A stretch of 17,728 bases of DNA, taken from positions 1 to 17,728 of the forward strand of contig JABGUO010000046.1 of NCBI GenBank assembly GCA_018646565.1, written 5' to 3'. The notes beneath the pieces are model-generated. The model searched no databases. It worked only from the letters and a program-made list of their open reading frames with translations, and had not been told where the DNA came from. Position numbers and translations under genes: made by a program. The DNA comes from Opitutia bacterium (lineage in GTDB: Bacteria; Verrucomicrobiota; Verrucomicrobiia; Opitutales; Seribacteraceae). Within the stretch, counting starts at the first letter, position 1. Every line of letters starts with the position of its first letter. Below, one piece after another: positions 7,509 to 14,605 of this stretch.

Positions 7509-8168
7509 ATGTTCATAAAGAAAATAGTAAAAATCTATCTTGGGTGCTTTTTAATAATTGGGTATTTTGCTTTCGGTGTAACTGATTTTGATCTTCAACC
7601 ATTGGGAAAACTTAGTCAGATTGATGTCAGATTGGAAAAGGGTGCGCTTTTTGGGGTTGGTCAAGTCAGAGGTTCTTTCGAAAGAGTGAGGGGAGGAATC
7701 CAATTTTCAACAAAATCTCCTTCGAAAACAGTGGGTTCAGTCCACTTAGATGCAAGAGCACTTCATTTTGGATACCATAAAGTAGACGGGGATGCCCATC
7801 AACCCATCTGGCTTAACTCAATGAAGTATCCTAAGATTGTCTTCAAACTAGAAGGATTACGCAATGCCCATTGGAAAGGTGGTGTCCTGAACGCAGATGC
7901 TTTTGGTTCCCTACTTCTGAAGAATAAAACCTCTCCTATTACCCTTCCGGTAACCATTAAATATCTTCGAAATGGTCGAAAAAAGTATGATCGAAAACCG
8001 GGGGATTTAATTACTCTTAAAGGACAATTATCACTGAGCAGGGGAAATTTTGGAATAAATCCTGGATCTATGCTAGATGTAATTCAGGACGGAGTAGTCG
8101 TAAATGTGACTTTAGTTGGGTGCTCCAGTAGAAAACGCCCTCTTTTGCCGTCCAGGTTGTTTATTTAA
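7509..8168 (+). CDS. YceI-like periplasmic lipid-binding-fold protein
   Basis: The 219-residue product has a hydrophobic N-terminal signal segment (about 4-22, ending near AFG) and a body that fits the YceI family, a lipocalin-like beta-barrel that binds isoprenoid-type lipids. Recognisable segments are VRGSFERVRGGIQF, VGSVHLDARAL, the short helix plus strand NSMKYPKIVFKLEGLRN, LNADAFGSLLLKNKTSPITLPV and the late LKGQLSLSRGNFGI. It probably acts in the periplasm. It lacks the cytochrome b561 neighbour often found with yceI. A purine stretch (AGAAGAG) about 8 bases before the ATG may serve as a ribosome-binding site. It converges on ruvC with only 8 bases between stops. The last 12 or so residues (SSRKRPLLPSRLFI) are basic and unlike the family, possibly a lineage-specific tail. 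The role is not defined by the sequence. Confidence 0.82.
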   Translation: MFIKKIVKIYLGCFLIIGYFAFGVTDFDLQPLGKLSQIDVRLEKGALFGVGQVRGSFERVRGGIQFSTKSPSKTVGSVHLDARALHFGYHKVDGDAHQPIWLNSMKYPKIVFKLEGLRNAHWKGGVLNADAFGSLLLKNKTSPITLPVTIKYLRNGRKKYDRKPGDLITLKGQLSLSRGNFGINPGSMLDVIQDGVVVNVTLVGCSSRKRPLLPSRLFI

Positions 8169-8176
8169 TAGTTCTT

Positions 8177-8755
8177 CTACCCTGGGTGCCAAGTTAAAGC
8201 ATGGCATAAAGCAAGTCCAAGGGCATCCGATTGGTCGTAAGGCAAAGGCTTGGGCAAATGTAGCATTTGTGCAAGTGTCTGCGACATTTGTTCCTTACTC
8301 GCCCTTCCAAAACCAACTACCGCCTGCTTGACGCGAAGAGGAGCATATTCAAAGACAGGAACATCCCGAATTGCCGATGCAGATAATGCCGCTCCCCGGG
8401 CGGCACCCATAATTTGAGCAGTCTTAAAATTCTGCACATAAATGGTAGCCTCGCAGGACAAATGATAAGGCTTCCAAAGATCAAGTAACCGAGAAACCGC
8501 CTGATGAATCATTCCAAGGCATGCAATAGAATCAATCTTAGGTTTTAATTCGAGAGTTTCTGAATAAAGTAGCTTATAACTGCTTCCTTCACATTCTAAT
8601 ACCGCCAACCCAGTGCCACGAAGACTGGGGTCAACTCCGAGAATTCTTCCTTTAAATGGGGTTTTTCGCAATAAAGTTTTGGTATCAACCTGTGTTGATC
8701 GGGTAGATCTTCCCGCCAGATGATCGGCCCATAATTTTCGAGAACTTTTACTCAT
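8177..8755 (-). CDS. ruvC: Crossover junction endodeoxyribonuclease RuvC
   Basis: RuvC cuts Holliday junctions during recombination repair, normally together with RuvAB, which is not in this window. All four acidic catalytic residues are present: Asp42 in GVDPSLRGTG, Glu102 in CEATIYVQN, and Asp174 and Asp177 in DQSDALGLALCH. Other family segments are AQIMGAARGAAL, VPVFEYAPLRVKQAVVGFG and the intervening helix ASKEQMSQTLAQML. The 192-residue length exceeds the usual 155-175 because of a basic 36-residue N-terminal extension before the first strand; an internal start cannot be excluded, but none is better supported. GGGAG lies 3 bases before the ATG, a close Shine-Dalgarno sequence. The gene starts 13 bases after the TauE/SafE permease stop, so the two are probably co-transcribed. 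Confidence 0.92.
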   Translation of the reverse strand: MSKSSRKLWADHLAGRSTRSTQVDTKTLLRKTPFKGRILGVDPSLRGTGLAVLECEGSSYKLLYSETLELKPKIDSIACLGMIHQAVSRLLDLWKPYHLSCEATIYVQNFKTAQIMGAARGAALSASAIRDVPVFEYAPLRVKQAVVGFGRASKEQMSQTLAQMLHLPKPLPYDQSDALGLALCHALTWHPG

Positions 8756-8768
8756 GTACTCCCTTTAT

Positions 8769-9569
8769 CTAAAGAATCATCCGAATTCCCGCAAGTACGA
8801 TGAAAAACCAAACCATTCGTTCAAATAAAGTTTGGTTGATATACTGTACAATCAAAGGAGCAATTGCAGCTCCTATCATAGCGGGAATAAACATCCACCA
8901 ACTCACGGACATTGAATCAAGGGTAATAATTTCAAGATCGATCATAAATGGAATCTTGATCACATTTACGATGAGAAATAACCAGGCGGATGTTCCAATA
9001 AAAGCATATTTCGGAAGGGCCATTGCTAAAAGATAAAGTTGAGCAATTGGTCCCGCGGCATTCGCTAACATTGTAGCCACCCCTCCAATCAAGCCAAAAA
9101 TAAGACCGAGCACAATTGAACCTTTGGGTATTTCTCCTTGCTCTTTTTGATTATTTCTTGTCATGCCTTTTCGAATTTTGACGAAAAAATGAAGTACAGT
9201 CATACTCAACAAGATACCTCCAATTACATACTTCAATTGCCTAACTCGATCGTCTCCACCTTGGAAATAATCAAAGACCCACCAACCAATAATTGTACCA
9301 ATAATAAAACAGGGGAGTAAGCGAATAATAAAATTCCAATCAGTATGCTTTCGATAAACCAGCGTGGCAGTGAGGTCGGCCGATATGAGAACAGGAAGAA
9401 GCAATCCAACGGATAAAGGGACCCCGATTGGACCCAATGCGTCCTCTAATACCAGGGCATAGATTGCCACCGTTAAATTTCCAGCACCGGGCAAGCCTCC
9501 TTTACTCATGCCCATAATGAGAGAGCCTAAACCTAACAGGGACCAATGGGTGATTGTAAGGACTTCCAT
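8769..9569 (-). CDS. TauE/SafE (TSUP) family membrane permease
   Basis: This is a 266-residue polytopic inner-membrane protein with about eight hydrophobic segments (roughly 7-23, 30-45, 48-72, 80-102, 112-131, 150-172, 176-208 and 222-243, with a last one at 250-266). The first loop has GMSKGGLPGAG (20-30), and the second half has LGLIFGLIGGVATMLANAAG (154-173) followed by GTSAWLFLIVNVIKIPF (192-208). These are hallmarks of the TauE/SafE sulfite/sulfonate exporter family. Members move sulfite, sulfoacetate, other organic anions or sulfur compounds, and the substrate cannot be told from sequence. The cysteine desulfurase about 1.2 kb upstream is not evidence of linkage. It is 71 bases downstream of recF, across an A/T repeat, and 13 bases upstream of ruvC. 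No Shine-Dalgarno sequence is seen. Confidence 0.88.
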   Translation of the reverse strand: MEVLTITHWSLLGLGSLIMGMSKGGLPGAGNLTVAIYALVLEDALGPIGVPLSVGLLLPVLISADLTATLVYRKHTDWNFIIRLLPCFIIGTIIGWWVFDYFQGGDDRVRQLKYVIGGILLSMTVLHFFVKIRKGMTRNNQKEQGEIPKGSIVLGLIFGLIGGVATMLANAAGPIAQLYLLAMALPKYAFIGTSAWLFLIVNVIKIPFMIDLEIITLDSMSVSWWMFIPAMIGAAIAPLIVQYINQTLFERMVWFFIVLAGIRMIL

Positions 9570-9623
9570 AAATATTAATTCACTTTACGAAACATGAAAC
9601 ATTTAGGAAATCAAGAAAATGGA

Positions 9624-9650
9624 GTTTTTTAGGAAAAAACCTAGTTTTTT
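9624..9650. repeat. Triple alternating inverted repeat (GT6 / A6C / GT6) at the recF stop
   Basis: The plus strand reads GTTTTTT-AGG-AAAAAAC-CTA-GTTTTTT. The central A6C can pair with either flanking GT6, giving two mutually exclusive 7-bp stems with 3-base loops. The recF stop codon (CTA on the plus strand) is one of the loops. The T tracts resemble a bidirectional, GC-poor terminator between recF and the permease gene, but with only one G-C pair per stem it would be weak. Confidence 0.45.
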
Positions 9651-10720
9651 ACAAATTTACCTGCATCTACTTGAAAAGATTCCCAATTACTTTTCTCATC
9701 AGTAGTTGGAAAACTAGTACCGGTAGCAAAAACCTGAGTTTTGAGGGGAAGGAGATCTTTAAAATTGGCCTTTCTCTTTTCATCTAATTCTCCAAGAACA
9801 TCGTCGATTAATAAGATTGGTGTACGAGCAAGACTCTTTTTCAAGTATTCAAACTCCGCAAACCGTAAACCCAAGACCAATCCACGTTGCTGGCCTTCAG
9901 AAGCAAAATTACGAGCATCTCTTCCATCCAAAAGGAATTCGAAGTCATCCCGGTGTGGTCCCCTGCGGGTCGTTCCAAATTGGCGGTCTTTCATTCGCTC
10001 ATTCAGCAAGCGATTTGAAAAATCTGCCAATGTGGACAGTTCCAGATCCGGTCGATACAGTACACTCGCTTTTTCCAAGCCGTTTGAAAGAGATTCGTAG
10101 TAAAAAGACAGAGTTTCCGAAATAATCGGTAATGCTTGTAAACGAAATTGGTAAATTCGATAGGCATTCGGAATTAAACTTTGTTCAAAAGCATCTAATT
10201 CCCTATCTCCCCCGCCCTTCTTGAGTAAAGCATTACGTTCACGTAATGATCGATGATAAATTTTTAAAGCCTCGAAATATTCAGCCGAGGAGGAGGATAA
10301 AAGTAAATCGAGCCATTTTCTCCGATCGGACGGGCCCTCTCGAACTAACCTAAAATCTCTCGAAGAAAAAGTAACTGCAGGAAATTCACCGAGGTAATCC
10401 GAAAAACGCTTAATTTTCTCTCCATCTACTTCAAGTTGCTTTTCTCCTTTATCGTGAAATTGAAATAAAGTTTCTCGGTCCTCTTCTTTCTCATCTTTAA
10501 AGCGAAAGAAAAGCCTACTGGTTTTCGTTCCCACCCGAACCAAGCCATCCATACCAGATTTCCGAAAAGATCTTAAATTCGAGGAAATCCCAATTGCTTC
10601 TAACAAATTTGTTTTTCCCTGTCCATTTGCTCCAATAAAGAAAACATGATTTCCGGAAAAAGTTAAATTTGCAGATTCAATGTTCCGAAAATTTTCTAAA
10701 TTTAAATCAAGAAGGCGCAC
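9641..10720 (-). CDS. recF: DNA replication and repair protein RecF
   Basis: RecF is an SMC-like ABC ATPase that helps load RecA at single-strand gaps together with RecO and RecR. The 359-residue product shows the N-terminal LDLNLENFRNI, Walker A GANGQGKT (30-37), the RecF-type SDRRKWLDLLL (131-141), the RGPHRDDF segment (253-260), the ABC signature SEGQQRG (274-280) and Walker B ILLIDDVLGELD (302-313). The length is normal. The start is a GTG at 10720, 8 bases after the cysteine desulfurase stop, and fits the family N-terminus exactly. It is not beside dnaA, dnaN or gyrB, its common location, but ends a yjbQ-lipoprotein-desulfurase-recF run. recO lies in the neighbouring run, 2.5 kb upstream. 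Confidence 0.95.
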   Translation of the reverse strand: MRLLDLNLENFRNIESANLTFSGNHVFFIGANGQGKTNLLEAIGISSNLRSFRKSGMDGLVRVGTKTSRLFFRFKDEKEEDRETLFQFHDKGEKQLEVDGEKIKRFSDYLGEFPAVTFSSRDFRLVREGPSDRRKWLDLLLSSSSAEYFEALKIYHRSLRERNALLKKGGGDRELDAFEQSLIPNAYRIYQFRLQALPIISETLSFYYESLSNGLEKASVLYRPDLELSTLADFSNRLLNERMKDRQFGTTRRGPHRDDFEFLLDGRDARNFASEGQQRGLVLGLRFAEFEYLKKSLARTPILLIDDVLGELDEKRKANFKDLLPLKTQVFATGTSFPTTDEKSNWESFQVDAGKFVKN

Positions 10721-10728
10721 TTACTATT

Positions 10729-11871
10729 TTAAAAAGAAATAACAGATGAATACGACGCTTCCTTATGAAGTTCTTTACTCACTTGCTCAAAAGCAGAGAG
10801 CAGATGGACCCAATCACTTTCCCCGTGCTCCCAATACGAACTTACACGAATTAACCTTCGAACTTCACTCGTCGACAAACCCATCGATTGAGCGATCCCT
10901 GAATGCCCTGCCTTACCTGTAGAACAGGCAGACCCCGTGGAAACTGAAAAACCTAGTTTATCTAATTTCCCGACCCAACTTAAATTTTCGAAATCGGGAA
11001 GAACAAACATTGAGGTATTCCAGAGGCGCGGACTATTTAAACCCAGAATTTTCACTGCCGGAATTAAATTGATTAAGCTCTTCTCAAATTGATCCCTCCA
11101 TTCTGTGCGGTTGGTCGGAGAATTTAACTGGAATCGAACATCCTTCCACGCGGTAAGCATAGAGATAATTGCCGGATAATTTTCTGTTCCTCCACGCTTT
11201 GACATTTCCTGCTCTCCTCCTAATTGCATACTGATTGGTTCTTTACATGCAAACCATCCAACGCCCTTAGGACCTGAAAACTTGTGGGCACTAACAGAAA
11301 AAGAAGAGCATAGATCAAAACCATCACTGGGTAATTTACCAATCCATTGAGTCGCATCACAGTGGAAGAAAACACCTTTTGACAAACAAATCTCTGCCAA
11401 CTCTTTCCATGGTTGAAGGACGCCAGTTTCATTATTTGCTGCCATAAGAGAAACAAAACAAATATTATTTTCACTCAAGAGCTTTTCAATACTATCAAGC
11501 ACCACCCTTCCCTCCTGATCAATGGGTAGGTATCTTATTTTGTCCTTAAACCAATACCTTGCAGGTTCAAGAATGCTGGGGTGTTCAAAAGGAGAAACGA
11601 GGCAGCATAAACCAGCATTCGCTTGGGTCGCAAAATGAGCAAACACTCCATTATTTGCCTCCGTTGCACCAGAGGTAAAAATAATTTCTTCTTTTTTCAA
11701 CCCAAGATCTTTCGCCAATTCTTCCCGTTCTAATTCCATCCCCGCACGAATTCGGGCACTCGACCGGTAGGGAGAAGATGGATTATGCCAATCTTCCGCA
11801 AGTGCCCTACGATAAACCTCTAAAGCATTTTCGCTAATCGAAGTGGTCGCGTTGTTATCAAAATACGCCAT
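10729..11871 (-). CDS. Cysteine desulfurase, IscS/NifS-type class V aminotransferase
   Basis: This PLP enzyme releases sulfur from cysteine as a protein persulfide for Fe-S clusters or tRNA thiolation. The 380-residue product is the NifS/IscS length. Motifs seen are FDNNATT at the start, FTSGATEANN (65-74), EHPSI with His98, the CDATQ PLP contact (171-175), Lys197 in SAHKFSGPKGVG (Schiff base) and the loop cysteine Cys316 in STGSACSTGKAGHSG. The GSACS loop marks group I (IscS/NifS) rather than SufS. The usual IRxSLG segment is altered to IRVSSYWEHGESD (341-353). No IscU, IscA, MnmA or regulator is nearby. It lies 15 bases after the LysM lipoprotein and 8 bases before recF. I leave the symbol open because iscS, nifS and repair-linked versions cannot be told apart. 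No dndBCDE is seen. Confidence 0.88.
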   Translation of the reverse strand: MAYFDNNATTSISENALEVYRRALAEDWHNPSSPYRSSARIRAGMELEREELAKDLGLKKEEIIFTSGATEANNGVFAHFATQANAGLCCLVSPFEHPSILEPARYWFKDKIRYLPIDQEGRVVLDSIEKLLSENNICFVSLMAANNETGVLQPWKELAEICLSKGVFFHCDATQWIGKLPSDGFDLCSSFSVSAHKFSGPKGVGWFACKEPISMQLGGEQEMSKRGGTENYPAIISMLTAWKDVRFQLNSPTNRTEWRDQFEKSLINLIPAVKILGLNSPRLWNTSMFVLPDFENLSWVGKLDKLGFSVSTGSACSTGKAGHSGIAQSMGLSTSEVRRLIRVSSYWEHGESDWVHLLSAFEQVSKELHKEASYSSVISF

Positions 11872-11886
11872 TTCAATACTCTTTCA

Positions 11887-12636
11887 CTAACGAGAAGGCG
11901 GAATTGAGGGAATTATTAAAACTTGACCTAACTTTAAACTATCCTTGCTGGGCAGAGATTTTCGATTGGCTTGAAATATTCGATCAATATGGGAGGAATC
12001 CCCGTAAAGTTTCCTACTAATTGCATATAAACTATCCCCTTGTTGTACGGTATAGGTTCGTGCTCGAACAGTGGGACTAATTTCAGGCTTGGGAGGAAGT
12101 ACAATGGGTAGTCTGGGTGTAGCATTTTCTGACTTGGTAGTACTAATCTGTCTCGAATTTAATGGAAGTCCTTGGCTTGCCCGAAGGTCTGCTATCTCTC
12201 TTGTTAATCGATCATTTTCTTTTTTTAATGATAACGAATCGAGTAGGTCAGAATAAGGTTCGCCGGGAAGTTCTCGAATGATTTCATGCTCTGCAGTTAC
12301 AATTAATTGTCTAACCTTTGGTGCTTCTCGTGACTCATTTTCAAGTAAGAGAAATCTTCTAAAATGATAAATTGCAGCAATTGGATCTTTTCGGGAGTCA
12401 AGGGTTAGAAATAATCGGCCCGCCTCAAGGTGAGAATTGGGAGAATTCATCGCTCGACGGGTAACAGAGAGGAACTCGTCTAATGCCTCTTCCTCTTTTC
12501 CTACTTTTAAGAAAGAACGACCTCGTTGAAAAGCAGCATCTTCTTCCTCATCCACTATTGGGCCACTTTGACTGCATGCCCCCACGAGAAGTGTGAGTAA
12601 GATAATATTTAAAAATTTACAAAAATAATCTCTCAT
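11887..12636 (-). CDS. LysM-domain lipoprotein with TPR-like and coiled-coil regions
   Basis: The 249-residue product starts with a lipoprotein signal peptide ending in the lipobox LLVGAC (Cys21), so it is probably anchored to a membrane facing the periplasm. Residues about 32-125 are helical and TPR-like (DAAFQRGRSFLKVGKEEEAL and AGRLFLTL). A short coiled coil follows (about 135-153, LKKENDRLTREIADLRAS), then a Pro/Ser-rich linker and a C-terminal LysM domain (194-243, YTVQQGDSLYAISRKLYGD ending LKLGQVLIIP) that should bind peptidoglycan. It likely has a cell-envelope scaffold or division-associated role; no enzyme domain is present. Its ATG immediately follows the yjbQ TAA (TAAATG), and GGAG lies 5 bases upstream (12642-12645), inside the end of yjbQ, so translation is probably coupled. 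The layout resembles YbgF/CpoB-like envelope proteins only loosely. Confidence 0.85.
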   Translation of the reverse strand: MRDYFCKFLNIILLTLLVGACSQSGPIVDEEEDAAFQRGRSFLKVGKEEEALDEFLSVTRRAMNSPNSHLEAGRLFLTLDSRKDPIAAIYHFRRFLLLENESREAPKVRQLIVTAEHEIIRELPGEPYSDLLDSLSLKKENDRLTREIADLRASQGLPLNSRQISTTKSENATPRLPIVLPPKPEISPTVRARTYTVQQGDSLYAISRKLYGDSSHIDRIFQANRKSLPSKDSLKLGQVLIIPSIPPSR

Positions 12637-13056
12637 TTATTCTCCAATATAACTAAAGATAAGAGTTCGTGAATGAGGGGCACTTCGATGTTCCCACAAA
12701 AAAAGCCCCTGCCAAGTACCGAGTTGAAGCCTACCATTTGTAAATGGGATAGTTTCACTCGTTCGGGTTAAAGCCATCTTTACATGGGAAGGCATATCAT
12801 CTGGACCTTCTAGTGTATGAACAAAGTCAGGATAATCTTCCGGCACAAGGTTCTCCATGAAATTTTCCAAATCCAATCGAGCAGTCGGGTCCGCATTCTC
12901 CATTAGTACAAGACTACAACTAGTGTGTCGGACAAAGACTGAAACGACGCCATCGGAAAGACCTGAATCATGTAACCCAAGTTCCACCTCTTTGGTAATT
13001 TCATATGTCCCTTTTCCTTTTGTTTTGTAGTTCCAATCTTTTTTATACACTGCCAT
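12637..13056 (-). CDS. yjbQ: YjbQ/UPF0047 family protein (secondary thiamine-phosphate synthase-like)
   Basis: This small cytosolic protein belongs to the UPF0047/YjbQ family, widely annotated as a secondary thiamine-phosphate synthase because E. coli YjbQ has weak activity of that kind; its main role is unknown. The 139-residue length is typical. Family motifs are RHTSCSLVLMENADPTARLD (43-62), HTLEGPDDMPSHVKMAL (80-96) and NGRLQLGTWQGLFLWEHR (107-124), with conserved His and Glu residues suited to metal binding. It is the first gene of the yjbQ-LysM-desulfurase-recF run and follows a 151-base gap. That gap holds a good promoter match with an overlapping palindrome, so regulation may act here. 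No thiamine gene or riboswitch is nearby. Confidence 0.9.
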   Translation of the reverse strand: MAVYKKDWNYKTKGKGTYEITKEVELGLHDSGLSDGVVSVFVRHTSCSLVLMENADPTARLDLENFMENLVPEDYPDFVHTLEGPDDMPSHVKMALTRTSETIPFTNGRLQLGTWQGLFLWEHRSAPHSRTLIFSYIGE

Positions 13057-13074
13057 TTTAAAAGAATACTTTAC

Positions 13075-13090
13075 CCTTTTCTAGAAAAGG
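13075..13090. promoter_or_regulatory. 16-bp perfect palindrome overlapping the yjbQ -10 region (operator candidate)
   Basis: CCTTTTCTAGAAAAGG is a perfect inverted repeat with no loop. It overlaps the proposed -10 box and starts 19 bases upstream of the yjbQ ATG. Its size and placement suit a dimeric repressor site. It is not a convincing terminator for recO because no T tract follows on the minus strand. No match to a named operator is recognised. Confidence 0.42.
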
Positions 13091-13106
13091 AAAATACTTT
13101 TGGCAA
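13078..13106 (-). promoter_or_regulatory. Candidate sigma-70-type promoter upstream of yjbQ
   Basis: The minus strand has TTGCCA (13101-13106, five of six to consensus), a 17-base spacer and TAGAAA (13078-13083, four of six). A start near 13071 would leave a leader of about 15 bases before the yjbQ ATG at 13056. It lies in the only sizeable gap upstream of the yjbQ-recF run, where a promoter is expected. It is read by eye only. Confidence 0.4.
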
Positions 13107-13207
13107 GGGTTGAGAGTGAAGAATGAAATATTGACCTACTTTAACTCTTTCTACTCAACTTCAATAACCACTAAAAAGAGATTTTTTAAGTTTCATTGGC
13201 TTTACGA

Positions 13208-13822
13208 TTAACAGCGAAGTTCCGTTTCTGAATTCAACCATGCACGTAACGAATGGATTAGGTTTAAAACTAACTCCTTTTTAGGATCTTGCTTCGCTAA
13301 TGAAGTAATCAACACAAAGGTTGCTAGTTCTTTTTCCTTCTGTTCAAGATTTGCTAACCAATCTTGCTTGACTGGTAATCCTTCTAGCCGTCCAAACTCA
13401 AATAGTGTCTTAAACCAAATTAAAGTCGGATCTAATCCTTTTTGTAATGCGGTAAGAGAACGAATAAACAGGGTTCCAAAAGGCAAAGTGTCCTGAAGGT
13501 GTGAACCATTGTCCAAAAATAAACGAGCGAGGGAAGAGGCCACTTGAAAGCGAAAGTGATTGTGTGCGATTTCCGACCTCTTGGATAAGATTTGGAAATC
13601 CTTTACAAATGGAAGTCCTTGCCCATCGCTCGAATGCCTTGTAACCAATTCAACTTCATCAAAAAGGTCAGGGGGCGGTTGAGAACGCACTTTTTTACTC
13701 AGCCGAAATAAGACGACTCGCAAGCCATTCCGTCCAGAGAATAATGATATTCGAAGATGTGACTCGCCCGTTTCGACCCGGTCAAGTATCGTGCCCTCCA
13801 TTGCTTGGACAGGAGACGGCAT
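13208..13822 (-). CDS. recO: RecO-like DNA repair protein (short form)
   Basis: The 204-residue product resembles RecO weakly. It has an N-terminal OB-fold-like strand pattern (EGTILDRVETGESHLRISLF, then RVVLFRLSKK and VELVTRH), followed by a helical region (AHNHFRFQVASSLARLFLDN onward) like the RecO C-terminal domain. RecO anneals ssDNA-binding-protein-coated strands and helps RecR load RecA. It is shorter than the usual 240-250 residues, and the four-cysteine zinc site of many RecO proteins is absent. Context supports the call: it follows phoH, the HD protein, ybeY and DUF502, and recO ends the corresponding Firmicutes operon. It starts 6 bases after the DUF502 stop; an internal ATG at 13801 (MEGTIL) may be the true start. 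A 151-base gap follows it. Without the context I would call it hypothetical. Confidence 0.6.
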   Translation of the reverse strand: MPSPVQAMEGTILDRVETGESHLRISLFSGRNGLRVVLFRLSKKVRSQPPPDLFDEVELVTRHSSDGQGLPFVKDFQILSKRSEIAHNHFRFQVASSLARLFLDNGSHLQDTLPFGTLFIRSLTALQKGLDPTLIWFKTLFEFGRLEGLPVKQDWLANLEQKEKELATFVLITSLAKQDPKKELVLNLIHSLRAWLNSETELRC

Positions 13823-13828
13823 CGCAAT

Positions 13829-14596
13829 TTAATCCTGAGAAACGGGAGGTTTCTTCGTGATTTTTCGGGTTCCAGAACGAGGTTTTTTTTTCTTGGACGG
13901 GTTACTCTTTGGGGGCGGCGAAGGTTTTTGCTCTTCCTCCTCTTTTAATGCTTTGACAGCGGAGGGTGGGATAACAGCGCCTCCAGAAATTAACATCTTC
14001 ATCCCCTCACCCACTGACATACTCAATCGGGAAATATCTTCGGGAGGAAGCATAAGTAGAAAACCACTTGTGGGATTGGGAGTAGTGGGCACAAAAACAT
14101 TAGTCAGTGGTTTCCCAATTACTTCAACAGTCTCCCCCGATGCATCGTTGGTTAAAAAACCGAGCACATAGCAGTCAGGTCTAGGATACTCAACCAGTAC
14201 CACTTCTTTAAAAACGGCTCGATTTTCTTTCCCAAATGTTTCCACAATCTGCTTAACCGAGTGGTAGACAGTATTAATAAAGGGTACTTTTCCCAGTACT
14301 TTTTCAGCCGATGAAATAAAAAACTTCCCTAACACATAATTAGATAAAAAACCAAGGATGGTTAATGATAACACACCCACAATTAACCCCAACAATCCAA
14401 GTAAGGATTCAAGTCCAAAGAAAAAACTTTCCTCTCCCAAGCCCAACTGACTAAACAATCGAGTAACCGGCTCCTTAAAGAGATTTAATAAAAAATCGAG
14501 AACAAATATTGTTGTTCCCAAGGGTAAGAAAATAAGTAATCCAGTAAGAAATGCGTTCCGGAACTTTCTAGAAAATGGTGCGATTTTAATTGTCAC
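13829..14596 (-). CDS. DUF502 family membrane protein
   Basis: The 255-residue product has two membrane segments (about 14-40 and 60-90), followed by a conserved soluble region (KVPFINTVYHSVKQIVETFG at 103-122, then VLVEYPRPDCYVLGFLTN, VFVPTTPNPTSGFLLMLPPE and MLISGGAVIPP). This is the DUF502 family, found in many bacteria and related to plant COV proteins. No biochemical role is established. The tail (about 219-255) is acidic, then Pro/Lys-rich (PSPPPKSNPSKKKKPRSG) and probably disordered in the cytoplasm. The start is a GTG at 14596 with purine-rich GAAGAG just upstream. It lies 9 bases after ybeY and 6 bases before the recO-like gene, within the phoH-to-recO operon, at the place where Firmicutes carry dgkA, cdd and era. 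Confidence 0.88.
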   Translation of the reverse strand: MTIKIAPFSRKFRNAFLTGLLIFLPLGTTIFVLDFLLNLFKEPVTRLFSQLGLGEESFFFGLESLLGLLGLIVGVLSLTILGFLSNYVLGKFFISSAEKVLGKVPFINTVYHSVKQIVETFGKENRAVFKEVVLVEYPRPDCYVLGFLTNDASGETVEVIGKPLTNVFVPTTPNPTSGFLLMLPPEDISRLSMSVGEGMKMLISGGAVIPPSAVKALKEEEEQKPSPPPKSNPSKKKKPRSGTRKITKKPPVSQD

Positions 14597-14605
14597 TTCT
14601 CTTCG

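Noticed and set aside
10729..11871. Cysteine desulfurase as DndA of a DNA phosphorothioation system.
   Set aside because: No dndB, dndC, dndD or dndE-like gene is present nearby. recF is a bona fide RecF with family-specific motifs, not DndD.
8769..11871. Sulfur-metabolism cluster linking the TauE/SafE permease and the cysteine desulfurase.
   Set aside because: recF separates them, TauE/SafE substrates are diverse, and no other sulfur gene is present.
13171..13190. CTAAAAA-GAGA-TTTTTTAAG as a terminator after recO.
   Set aside because: The stem is almost purely A-T and needs a bulge, so it is too weak to call; it may still contribute to 3'-end formation.
12637..13207. Thiamine (TPP) riboswitch upstream of yjbQ.
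   Set aside because: The 151-base gap has no THI-box-like conserved segments, and only a 15-base leader would follow the proposed promoter.
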